Assembly (NCBI GenBank): GCA_024402115.1
Contig: JAKSJQ010000024.1
Coordinates: forward strand, 1-30,886
DNA: 30,886 nt
Source of the DNA: Bacteroidales bacterium
GTDB lineage: Bacteria > Bacteroidota > Bacteroidia > Bacteroidales > UBA932
Direction: 5' to 3'
Position numbers and translations under genes: made by a program. The notes beneath the pieces were generated by a model. That model searched no databases. It saw nothing but the letters and a program-made list of their open reading frames with translations, and was not told where the DNA came from. Of the stretch, positions 15,670 to 23,587 are shown piece after piece. Position 1 is the stretch's first letter. Every line of letters begins with the position of its first letter.

Positions 15670-16617
15670 ATGTTTAGGAAAGAGATCAAGGTTCTCGACT
15701 GTACCGTCCGTGACGGCGGTCTGATGAACAAGTGGCAGTTCAGCAAGGAATTTGTCAAGAGCGTATACGAGGCCAATGTCAAGGCCGGCGTCGACTATAT
15801 GGAAATCGGTTACATCAGCAGTGCTGATCAGTTCCCTCGTCCGGAGTACGGACCATGGAAGTTCTGCGTAGAGGATGAGATCCGCGAGATCGTGGGCGAC
15901 AACAACACCTCGACCAAGCTTTCAGTGATGGCAGACATCGGACGTATCCAGTACGATGACATCCGTCCTAAGTCTGAGAGCGTCATCGATATGTTCCGCG
16001 TGGCTTGCTACGACTACCAGATCGACAAGGCCATCGACCTTGCACACCATGTGATGGACAAGGGTTACGAGGCCACCATCAACCTCATGGCCGTTTCCAA
16101 GGTCAACGACAGGGCTCTCGACCAGGTGCTCGAAGACGTCGCAAACTCAAGGGTAGGTACTTTCTACCTTGTCGACAGCTTCGGTAGCCTCTACTCGGAG
16201 GACATCCATAGCCTCATGGCCAAGTACATCAATGCACTCCCAGGCAAGACCATAGGTTTCCACGGTCACAACAATGTGCAGCTCGCTTTCGCGAACACCA
16301 TCGAGTGCATCATCGGCGGCGCCAACATGCTTGACGCGACAATGCTCGGAATCGGACGTGGTGCCGGTAACTGTCCTCTGGAGCTCCTCGTTTCTTTCCT
16401 CAAGAATCCGAAGTACAAGCTTGAGCCTATCATCCAGTGCATCCAGGATCAGGTAAATCCTCTCAAGAAGGAGATCGACTGGGGCTATTTCATCCCTTAT
16501 ATGATCACCGGATCCCAGAACGATCACCCTCGTTCAGCGATGGCATGGATGGCTAGCCCTCAGAAAGACGACTATATTTCATATTACGAGTCAGTGGTAA
16601 AAAATAAAGAGGTCTAG
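15670..16617 (+). CDS. HMGL-like (DRE-TIM) aldolase family protein
   Basis: This 315-aa TIM-barrel protein of the HMG-CoA lyase / isopropylmalate synthase / 4-hydroxy-2-oxovalerate aldolase superfamily begins with the strand LDCTVRDGG (Arg14-Asp15, the catalytic Arg and metal Asp). It has the metal-binding HGH motif in GFHGHNN (His198, His200) and the G-rich GIGRGAGN loop. These enzymes make or break C-C bonds next to a carbonyl with a divalent metal. It lacks the extra C-terminal domains of IPM synthase and is closest in layout to 4-hydroxy-2-oxovalerate aldolase, but no partner acetaldehyde dehydrogenase is near. The stop codon lies in the loop of a terminator. The real substrate is unknown. 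Confidence 0.85.
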   Translation: MFRKEIKVLDCTVRDGGLMNKWQFSKEFVKSVYEANVKAGVDYMEIGYISSADQFPRPEYGPWKFCVEDEIREIVGDNNTSTKLSVMADIGRIQYDDIRPKSESVIDMFRVACYDYQIDKAIDLAHHVMDKGYEATINLMAVSKVNDRALDQVLEDVANSRVGTFYLVDSFGSLYSEDIHSLMAKYINALPGKTIGFHGHNNVQLAFANTIECIIGGANMLDATMLGIGRGAGNCPLELLVSFLKNPKYKLEPIIQCIQDQVNPLKKEIDWGYFIPYMITGSQNDHPRSAMAWMASPQKDDYISYYESVVKNKEV

Positions 16618-16632
16618 GCGACCTCTTTTTTT
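16606..16632 (+). terminator. Terminator straddling the aldolase stop codon
   Basis: A 9-bp perfect stem (AAAGAGGTC, 16606-16614; GACCTCTTT, 16620-16628) has the aldolase stop TAG at the start of its 5-nt loop (TAGGC) and ends in a run of T. The T run stops 3 nt before the next ATG (16636). A ribosome finishing the aldolase would melt this stem, so translation may influence read-through. Confidence 0.85.
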
Positions 16633-16635
16633 CTT

Positions 16636-17289
16636 ATGGGAACAATCGCAATCTACACATTCAAACCGGAAGGCGGGCCGATGCCGGCTCAGCCCCACAA
16701 TGCCGCGGCCTGGAAGGCCAAGGGTTTCGATTTCATCTGCTTCGTCACGAAGAAGGGCGACATGCCTGACTTCTGTGGGGCATGGTATATCGATGAATTG
16801 CCGATCTCATGGCCCGATGAGCGTCTGAACGCGGTTATTCCTAAGGTCAATCCTCAGTCCGTGCTCGAGGGTTATGAGTATAGCCTTTGGGTGGATGGCG
16901 ACCGTGCCATCACGAGCGACAGCATCTATGAGCAGTGCAAGGAAATGCAGCGCAGGGGAGTGGTATATGCCGACCTTCAGCACCCAGGCATCCGCTCGGT
17001 ATACGGCTATGCATGGAAGCTGTGGCGGCAGGGACTCGAACCGCTCAATGTGGTCTGCAAGGCGGTGACTTTCCTCCTCCGCAAGGGCGTGCTTCCCGGC
17101 GACGGATTCCATGATACCTCGATGATGCTCAGGGCACACGAGGATGAGGCCGTCCTGGAGTTCGACAGATGGTGGTGGGAATGCCTGCTCACACATGCAG
17201 GCGGCCATTACGACCAGCTGATGCATGTGTTCGCGCTGAAGGACACTCCTTCTCTGAAATGGGAGTACCTTACTCCTTCCCCTGATTGA
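16636..17289 (+). CDS. Glycosyltransferase-like protein (DUF616/TOD1-like)
   Basis: This 217-aa soluble protein starts with a beta strand (GTIAIYTF). It has SLWVDGDRAI with a DxD-like DGD near residue 90, and a C-terminal pattern of FHDTSMMLRAHEDEAVLEFDRWWWECLLTHAGGHYDQLMHVFAL. This resembles the DUF616 / TOD1-MUCI70 glycosyltransferase-like domain, where R(H)..E....F...W......RDQL is typical. Function would be sugar transfer to a surface glycan, but the match is from memory. The ATG sits 3 nt after the T run of a terminator with no promoter box in between, so expression should depend on read-through from the aldolase operon or on an unrecognised start. It is convergent with the GH2 gene, 11 bp apart. 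Confidence 0.6.
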   Translation: MGTIAIYTFKPEGGPMPAQPHNAAAWKAKGFDFICFVTKKGDMPDFCGAWYIDELPISWPDERLNAVIPKVNPQSVLEGYEYSLWVDGDRAITSDSIYEQCKEMQRRGVVYADLQHPGIRSVYGYAWKLWRQGLEPLNVVCKAVTFLLRKGVLPGDGFHDTSMMLRAHEDEAVLEFDRWWWECLLTHAGGHYDQLMHVFALKDTPSLKWEYLTPSPD

Positions 17290-17300
17290 GCTTCCTTCTA

Positions 17301-20300
17301 TTATTTGATTGGAGTGATGGTTATCGTTCTCTGGTAGCCCATAGGGTATGCCCTGTAGGCGTCGAAGATCGAGCGTGCAGTACATCCCACGCCGCTGGTC
17401 GCGTAGTCGAGGTTGAGGGTGATGTCACCGCTCTTCTCGAGCTGGTACTGGTACATGCTCCTGGTAAGGTTCTCGGTGGTGAACGGATATGCGTTGAATG
17501 CGAATGGCTCGTTCATCCTGAACTCGAGGCCCTTTCCGCTCTCGTCGGTGAAGCGTACCCACCTGTTGTCCATCCTGAGGCCGTAATCCTGAGGGACGAG
17601 GTAAGGCTCGTACATGTCCTCTACGGTGTCTTTGTAGATGCCCATGCGGTAGCCTGTCTTCCTGTCAGGGTATGAAGCCTGTGGGCCTCTACCGTACCAC
17701 TCCACGTTTCCGAGCGAGCCGTTGATAGACATGGTGACTCCGATTCGTGGGAACCATGCAGGTACGTCGCCCTCCGGGTTGATGAGGTGGTTGATAGTGA
17801 TGGTTCCGTCGCCATCGATCTTGTACGAGTAGACGCTCTCGATTCCGACATTGGTTCGGCCGGTGATATATGCATCGAGCTGTCGCTCTGTCGCTGCGCC
17901 GAAGAGAGCGTACTCCCTGACGTCGACATATACCGAACCGTCGATCTCGCGTGCCTTGACAGACATTGGCCTGTATCCGACCTTGTCGAGACCTGCAGAA
18001 TAGAATATGGTAGCGACGACGCTGCTGTGTCCGATGGCACCGTATCCAGGCTTGTTGTTGAGGATGGCTGCGCGTGATGGGAGGTTGTTCCAACCGTCGA
18101 GCTCGTTGGCCAGTGGCGCTCTCCATACGTTGAGCTTGAGAGGCTCGGTGAGCATTTCCTTACCGTCAATCTGCATTCCGCAAAGCTCTCCGCTGACTTC
18201 GTCGAAGGTGTAGGCGAAGTTTGCGCCCCTTGCCACGACCTTGCCGTCAGCCTTCTCCATGGTCACTCTGCCGGCAGGCTTTGCTGCAGGAGCGGCAGGG
18301 ATGTTCCACTCTGAGAGTTCGAACTGCTCCCATGCTACCTCATGGCCCTTCTTTGCCCAGATCTCATCCTTTGCGAGGACTGTGCTGATGTTGAGTCTGT
18401 ACTCCTTTCCCGCCTCGATCGCCGGCTTGGTGTAAGGAATGTTGTATGCCTTGCTCTGGAGAGGCTCGATGTCGAGATCGAGGGTTCCGGATGCCACTAC
18501 CTTGTCGTCAGCAGTGATGGTCCATGTGGTCTTGTATGCCGATGCGTTCACGAAGGCGAGTCGGTTGATGATCTCAACGGTTCCTGTCCTAGGGTCGAGG
18601 AGAGAGTAGTTGAATGGCTGGGTACTCTTCTTCATCTGGTACATCTCAGGCTGGATGGTCCTGTCTGGCCAGATGCTGCCGTAGGTGCGTGCACCGAGAC
18701 CCCAGGTGTAGAAGGTTCCCTCGTTGGTCTCCTTCTCGAAATCAAGCCAGAGTGCAGACTTTGCAGGGTCGAAGCCCATGTCCGGAGTGACTGCGTCGGC
18801 AAAGATTCCGACATTGTCGATGAGGGCGTCAGCGATGAACTCTTGGGTGTCCTGGCCGTTCTTCTCCTCATCACGTCCGATGCAGACTCCGAGAGGAAGA
18901 TTGCGTATTGCTCCAGTGAGTGGCTGGCTGGCAACCTCCTTGGAGTCGATGTAGATGCTCATCTTCTCAGAATCGTAAACGGCAGTCACATTGTGCCACT
19001 TGTTCTCCCAGTCTGAAGGGAGATTTCCAGAAAGGGTTACCTTCGAGCCGTTGTCGATGTAGAACTCTATCTTGTCGGCTCCTGACTGCTTGAGGCCGAA
19101 CTGGTTGTTACCCTTGGTGATCATATATCCGCCGCTCTTGTTGTGCTTGCGAGGGTAGATGTCGAGGGTGAGGGTGAGCTTGTCGCCGGAAATCTCGAGG
19201 TTGTCGCCTCTGTAGACCTGTACCCACTGATCCTGCTTGTCCAGATCGATTGCGAGGCCGGTCTTTCCCTTCACGAGCTTTGCCTTACCCATGATGTTTG
19301 CCTTGGTCGAATATGGGGACTTGTCCTCGAGTGTCCTGACTGGCTCGAGAAGTCCAGGGCTGACGAAATCCCATACGGCACCGCCGAGGAGGGAAGGATG
19401 GTCGTAGATCTCTCTCCAGAAATCATCGAATCCGCCGCCGCCGTTTCCTGCGACAGAGAGGTACTCGTCCATGAATGAAGGTCTTGGGTCTGAAGTGTCA
19501 GCTCCATAGGAGAGCTCATGCTCGATAGGCATTGGGTACCTCGGACCAACGATGTCCTCTGCTGCGTGTTTAGGAGCGTTTCCTCCGTACATCCAGTAGC
19601 GGGTCGCATCGTACTTGCGTCCTTCCTTGACGACCTCTCCGATGTTCGGACCTTCTCCGGACTCATTTCCTGCGCTCCAGAAGAGCACGCATGCGTGGTT
19701 ACGGTCGCGGAGCACCATCTGACGCACCCTCTCCTGGTACATAGGGATATATTCAGGAAGGTATGATACCCATTCGGTAGCATGTGCCTCTACGCCAGCC
19801 TCGTCTATGATGTAGAGGCCATATTCGTCTGCGAGGTCGAGGTATTCGTTCACTGGAGGATAGTGCGATGTCCTCACAGCGTTGAATCCGAACTGCTTGA
19901 GAATCTCCATGTCCTTGCGGACTGTCGCCTCGTCCATCGCATGGCCGAGGGTAGGGTGCTGCATGTGGGAGCACTGGGCGTTTACCTTGATAGGCTGGCC
20001 GTTGAGGTAGAATACTCCGCCCTTGATCTCTGTCTTCTTGAATCCCATCTTCTTGCTCATGCTGTCCACGGTCTTGCCGGAAGCATCCTTGAGAGTCATG
20101 GTGAGGGTGTAGAGCTCAGGAGTTTCTGCGGTCCATTTCAGAGGAGAAGCGACCTTGGCGCGGAAGTGCACGGTGTTGGTGCCGCCGGCATGTACGGCGA
20201 GGGCCGCCTTGTCCATCTTTGCGACAGACTTGCCGTCCTTGCTGATCTCTGCGCTGAGAGAATATCCATCTACGGCTGCGCCGAAGGACCTGAGGTCGAT

Positions 20301-21149
20301 CGCGAGCTCGACGTTCGAATCAGTGAAGCTGCTGTCGAAATCGGTGACTACCTGATAGTCCCAGATGCGGGTCTCAGGGCTTGAGTATACAGTCACGTCA
20401 TCGAAGATACCTGCAAGTCTCCAGTAGTCCTGACCCTCGAGGTAGAATCCGTCGCTGTACTTGAGAACGAGCACTGAGAGGGTGTTCTTGCCTGGCTTCA
20501 CATATTTGGTGATGTTGTATTCAGAAGGCTCCTGCGCACCCTCGTTGTAACCGACCTGCTCGCCGTTAACCCATACGAAGGAAGCTGAGGCAACCTTTTC
20601 GAAGCGGAGGAAGATCTGATCTCCCTTCCACGATGATGGAATGTTGAATGAAGTCCTGTATGCGCCGGTAGGGTTCACCTCCATCGGAACGTTAGGCGGA
20701 GTGACGGCATAAGGGTTTACAGGTGCCTGTGCTGCGTTTCCACCGCCCCAAGGACGACCACCGCGAGCCTTCATCATAGCATCCCTTGCTGCCTGAGGAG
20801 TGTTGGTAGGGAATGGTGCGGATACGTTGCGGAACACGGCCTGGCCGAATCCTTCCATCTCCCAGTTGGATGGAACGTTTATATTGGACCACTTGCGGTC
20901 GTTGAAACCGGGCTTGAAGAAATCCTGAGGGACCTCAGCCGGACAGTCTGTGTAGAAGAATTTCCAGGTTCCGTTGAGCGAGATGTTTGTCTCTGGGATG
21001 TGGAAGGCCCTGCCTTCTTCCTGGCCCTCTCCGAACACTTCGAGATTTTCTACATAGTAGGAGAGGTCCTGCATGTAGGGCTTGTTCTGGGCATAGATGC
21101 ATGCTGGTGCAAGAAATGCGAGAGCTGCCAGCAGATTCATTCTTTTCAT
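17301..21149 (-). CDS. GH2 beta-galactosidase-type enzyme with inserted LamG domain
   Basis: This 1282-aa secreted enzyme has a signal peptide (residues 1-20, ACIYA|Q). Domain order: GH2 sugar-binding jelly roll (about 45-260), immunoglobulin-like domain (260-375), TIM barrel (375-610), inserted LamG/concanavalin-like domain (about 615-800), further Ig-like domain, and a C-terminal beta-galactosidase small-chain domain (about 1010-1280). The acid/base is Glu496 in GNESGEG and the nucleophile probably Glu562 in FMDEYLSVAGN. An Ala/Gly/Pro-rich stretch (about 115-155) extends the first domain. LacZ-type GH2 enzymes remove beta-galactosyl or related residues; the exact sugar is uncertain. A minus-strand -7 box supports the start. 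Confidence 0.93.
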   Translation of the reverse strand: MKRMNLLAALAFLAPACIYAQNKPYMQDLSYYVENLEVFGEGQEEGRAFHIPETNISLNGTWKFFYTDCPAEVPQDFFKPGFNDRKWSNINVPSNWEMEGFGQAVFRNVSAPFPTNTPQAARDAMMKARGGRPWGGGNAAQAPVNPYAVTPPNVPMEVNPTGAYRTSFNIPSSWKGDQIFLRFEKVASASFVWVNGEQVGYNEGAQEPSEYNITKYVKPGKNTLSVLVLKYSDGFYLEGQDYWRLAGIFDDVTVYSSPETRIWDYQVVTDFDSSFTDSNVELAIDLRSFGAAVDGYSLSAEISKDGKSVAKMDKAALAVHAGGTNTVHFRAKVASPLKWTAETPELYTLTMTLKDASGKTVDSMSKKMGFKKTEIKGGVFYLNGQPIKVNAQCSHMQHPTLGHAMDEATVRKDMEILKQFGFNAVRTSHYPPVNEYLDLADEYGLYIIDEAGVEAHATEWVSYLPEYIPMYQERVRQMVLRDRNHACVLFWSAGNESGEGPNIGEVVKEGRKYDATRYWMYGGNAPKHAAEDIVGPRYPMPIEHELSYGADTSDPRPSFMDEYLSVAGNGGGGFDDFWREIYDHPSLLGGAVWDFVSPGLLEPVRTLEDKSPYSTKANIMGKAKLVKGKTGLAIDLDKQDQWVQVYRGDNLEISGDKLTLTLDIYPRKHNKSGGYMITKGNNQFGLKQSGADKIEFYIDNGSKVTLSGNLPSDWENKWHNVTAVYDSEKMSIYIDSKEVASQPLTGAIRNLPLGVCIGRDEEKNGQDTQEFIADALIDNVGIFADAVTPDMGFDPAKSALWLDFEKETNEGTFYTWGLGARTYGSIWPDRTIQPEMYQMKKSTQPFNYSLLDPRTGTVEIINRLAFVNASAYKTTWTITADDKVVASGTLDLDIEPLQSKAYNIPYTKPAIEAGKEYRLNISTVLAKDEIWAKKGHEVAWEQFELSEWNIPAAPAAKPAGRVTMEKADGKVVARGANFAYTFDEVSGELCGMQIDGKEMLTEPLKLNVWRAPLANELDGWNNLPSRAAILNNKPGYGAIGHSSVVATIFYSAGLDKVGYRPMSVKAREIDGSVYVDVREYALFGAATERQLDAYITGRTNVGIESVYSYKIDGDGTITINHLINPEGDVPAWFPRIGVTMSINGSLGNVEWYGRGPQASYPDRKTGYRMGIYKDTVEDMYEPYLVPQDYGLRMDNRWVRFTDESGKGLEFRMNEPFAFNAYPFTTENLTRSMYQYQLEKSGDITLNLDYATSGVGCTARSIFDAYRAYPMGYQRTITITPIK

Positions 21150-21193
21150 ATCGTTCTTTTGTGTTATTATCAGCGTTGGTTGTATATGGAATT

Positions 21194-21220
21194 CAAATGT
21201 AGCAATTTTTGCTATTTTTG
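21194..21220. promoter_or_regulatory. Divergent promoters: GH2 (-) and AlkZ-related gene (+)
   Basis: TACATTTG on the minus strand (21194-21201) lies 44 nt from the GH2 start. TATTTTTG on the plus strand (21213-21220) ends only 4 nt before the ATG at 21225. Neither has a TTTG at the -33 position. If the plus box is used, the mRNA would begin at or inside the start codon. Confidence 0.6.
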
Positions 21221-21224
21221 CGAC

Positions 21225-22076
21225 ATGGAATCAGCAGAACATAGGAAAATCATAGACTCTCCGGAGGCGATGATAGACGTGGTGAGGGAGTTCGGTATCA
21301 TCCCTTTCTTCCGAAATCCCGTCGCAGGATGGTCCATCGAGGAGATGACGGCCCCCGGCTGCTGGTTCGATGTCGACGGCGTGCTCGGACCTTGGGACTG
21401 GAAGATCGAGGTCGTCAGGGACGGCATAGCCTATGGAAAGATGTTCGGCGACAGGGCTGCTTTTGCTACGGAGGAGTGGTATCGCGAACTTATGAACTAC
21501 CGCCGCAGTCTTCCCAAGTATAGGGTCGCCCTGGGGGAGAAACCACGGACTAAGGCCACCAGCAAGCATGAAAAGCTGATGCGTATGCTGGCAAAGCCGG
21601 CTCTCGATGCGATCCGCCAGAGCGGCGCGTTGGAATCCAAGCAGCTGAGGATGATACTTTCCGAGAGCGTCACTCCCGCGCAGATCAGAAGTCTTGGTGC
21701 GGCGTACAAGAAAATGCTTGTTCCGACTGTCAAGAAGAGCATATCCGATACCGTCCTGACCTATCTCCAGATGGGCACATGGTGCCTCGTCGGCGACATA
21801 GAGAGGGTCTACCGCGGACCGAATCTCGTCTATTCTGGCTGGCAGACCAGCTCAAACACGACTCCGGAGCAGTTCTTCGACAATGCCGGCACTTCGGCTG
21901 AAGCCGTGCAGGCAGAAGATGACATGCCGTCATGGGCGAAGAGGTTCATGGATGATGAGCCTGTGGTAAAAAAGACCATCCTCGGAACTCCGGAGGAGTC
22001 CAGGCAGAAGATCATCGATCATATTCACGGGATGTTCCCCGATGCCGATATCGCGGTCATCGGGAAGATGGTGTGA
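21225..22076 (+). CDS. AlkZ-related protein
   Basis: From ATG 21225 the protein has 283 aa. The N-terminal part (FGIIPFFRNPVAGWSIEEMT, WFDVDGVLGPWDWKIEV, YGKMFGDRAAFATEEWY, NYRRSL) and the middle part (LRMILSESVTPAQIRSL, then LMGTWCLVGD-like TYLQMGTWCLVGD) resemble proteins annotated as AlkZ-related, relatives of a winged-helix DNA glycosylase. A nucleic-acid repair role is inferred only from that name. The ORF is open further upstream to 21000, but that part overlaps the GH2 gene antisense and precedes the promoter box. A second possible start is ATG 21270. It is convergent with the symporter gene, with 35 bp between. Confidence 0.7.
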   Translation: MESAEHRKIIDSPEAMIDVVREFGIIPFFRNPVAGWSIEEMTAPGCWFDVDGVLGPWDWKIEVVRDGIAYGKMFGDRAAFATEEWYRELMNYRRSLPKYRVALGEKPRTKATSKHEKLMRMLAKPALDAIRQSGALESKQLRMILSESVTPAQIRSLGAAYKKMLVPTVKKSISDTVLTYLQMGTWCLVGDIERVYRGPNLVYSGWQTSSNTTPEQFFDNAGTSAEAVQAEDDMPSWAKRFMDDEPVVKKTILGTPEESRQKIIDHIHGMFPDADIAVIGKMV

Positions 22077-22111
22077 TCGGTTTCGAGGGGGATTATCCCG
22101 GCAGAGTCCGG

Positions 22112-23488
22112 TTAGTCTTTGTCTATGTCTCCGTCCCAGAGGTACTTCCTGGTTTCCTTCACTATCACTCCGCTGAGGAGTATGAGCGCGATGAGGTTAG
22201 GGATTGCCATGAGGGCGTTGAAGATGTCCGCGAGGTTCCATACGAGGTCGAGGCTCACCACTGCACCGAGGTAGACGGTGATGAGGAAAAGGGCCCTGTA
22301 TGTGTTGATGAAGGCCTTCATGCCGACCTTCTCGCGTATCTTGGTCTTTGCTGCCATGTATTCGACTGCACGTTCTCCATAGTAGCTCCATCCCAGGATG
22401 GTGCTGAACGCGAAGGTCAGCGAACCGAACGCAAGGAGAGGGGAACCGATGTACGGGATCTTGCTGAAGGCCATGGTCGTGAGCACGCCTCCGTTCTCGA
22501 AACTGATGTCCGGGAAGGCGAGTATGCTGCTGACGATCACGATTCCGGTAATTGCGCAGATGACGACGGTATCCCAGAAGGTTCCGGTGCTGGATACGAG
22601 AGCCTGGCGCACCGGGTTCCTGGTCTGCGCCGCTGCCGCTACGATAGGTGCGGATCCGAGTCCGGATTCATTGCTGAACAGACCGCGCGCGATTCCGTAC
22701 CTTGCGGCCATCATGAGTCCGCCGCCTGCCATTCCTCCGCCTATCGCAGATGGATTGAAAGCGGAGCTGACGATGAGCTTCACCGCCGGTCCTACGTATG
22801 CGGAGTTCATGAACAGTATGGTGATGCATCCGAGCACATAGAGAAGGGCCATCAATGGGACGAGGGCAGTGCAGACCTTGGCGATGTTCTTCACTCCGCC
22901 GACTATCACCATGGACGCGAGTATCGTGATGATTCCGCCGATCACGACTGGATCGATGCCGAAGACGTTGTGGGTCATGGTGCTGATAGCGTTCGCCTGG
23001 ACGGTGCTGCCGATTCCGAAGGACGCTACTGCGGTGAACAGGGCGAAGAGCACGCCCATCCATTTCAGTCCGAGACCGCGCTCAAGGGCGTACATCGGGC
23101 CTCCCTGCATCTTGCCGTCCTCGTCGGTGACTCGGTACTTGATCGCAAGCAGTCCTTCTCCGTATTTGGTCGCGATTCCGAACACTCCGGTAAGCCAGCA
23201 CCAGAACACGGCACCCGGACCTCCGAGCGCGATTGCGGTGCCGACTCCGACTATGTTACCGGTTCCGATAGTTGCGGCGAGGGCGGTGACAAGAGCTCCG
23301 AACTGGCTCACGTCTCCTTCTGCGCCCTTGTCCTTGCGCACGGAGAGCTTGATTGCCTTGAAAATATGGCGCTGGGGGAAGCGCAGTCTCACCGTCAGGA
23401 ACAGGTGTGTTCCGAGCAGCATGATGATCATCGGCCATCCCCAGAGGAATCCTGAAATGGCGTCGAGAATATTGTTAAGTGCGTTCAT
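22112..23488 (-). CDS. Alanine/glycine:cation symporter (AGCS family)
   Basis: This 458-aa membrane protein has about 11 hydrophobic spans and the AGCS signatures GTGNIVGVGTAIALGGPGAVFW (about 93-114) and GLFSNESGLGSAP. Typical family features also include QGGPMYALERGLG and GWSYYGERAVEY. It imports alanine, glycine or related amino acids with Na+ or H+; some family members carry glutamine. The start at 23488 preserves the normal N-terminus (MNALNNILDAISGFLWG). A perfect -7 box ends only 5 nt upstream of this ATG, so the transcript may be leaderless. There is no obvious terminator after the stop. Confidence 0.93.
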   Translation of the reverse strand: MNALNNILDAISGFLWGWPMIIMLLGTHLFLTVRLRFPQRHIFKAIKLSVRKDKGAEGDVSQFGALVTALAATIGTGNIVGVGTAIALGGPGAVFWCWLTGVFGIATKYGEGLLAIKYRVTDEDGKMQGGPMYALERGLGLKWMGVLFALFTAVASFGIGSTVQANAISTMTHNVFGIDPVVIGGIITILASMVIVGGVKNIAKVCTALVPLMALLYVLGCITILFMNSAYVGPAVKLIVSSAFNPSAIGGGMAGGGLMMAARYGIARGLFSNESGLGSAPIVAAAAQTRNPVRQALVSSTGTFWDTVVICAITGIVIVSSILAFPDISFENGGVLTTMAFSKIPYIGSPLLAFGSLTFAFSTILGWSYYGERAVEYMAAKTKIREKVGMKAFINTYRALFLITVYLGAVVSLDLVWNLADIFNALMAIPNLIALILLSGVIVKETRKYLWDGDIDKD

Positions 23489-23493
23489 AAATA

Positions 23494-23538
23494 CAAAGAT
23501 AACAATTATTGGCTTCTAATTATTATTGATTATCTTTG
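23494..23538. promoter_or_regulatory. Divergent promoters: AGCS (-) and GH10 (+)
   Basis: TATCTTTG occurs on the minus strand (23494-23501, for the symporter) and on the plus strand (23531-23538, for the GH10 gene), identical sequences facing apart. The plus box predicts a start near 23545, giving a UTR of about 43 nt to ATG 23588. Confidence 0.7.
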
Positions 23539-23587
23539 TCGTTTGATTGATTGGGACTTATTATTATCAACTCATATTCACAACTAC

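Noticed and set aside
21000..21224. N-terminal extension of the AlkZ-related protein
   Set aside because: It overlaps the GH2 gene antisense and lies upstream of the promoter box; the homologous part begins after 21225.
22073..23455. 460-codon open frame on the plus strand opposite the AGCS symporter
   Set aside because: The minus frame has unmistakable AGCS motifs and membrane spans. The plus frame is charged, Ser/His/Asp-rich and featureless.
23543..23587. N-terminal extension of the GH10 protein
   Set aside because: It would begin next to the predicted transcription start and would hide the lipoprotein signal that starts at 23588.
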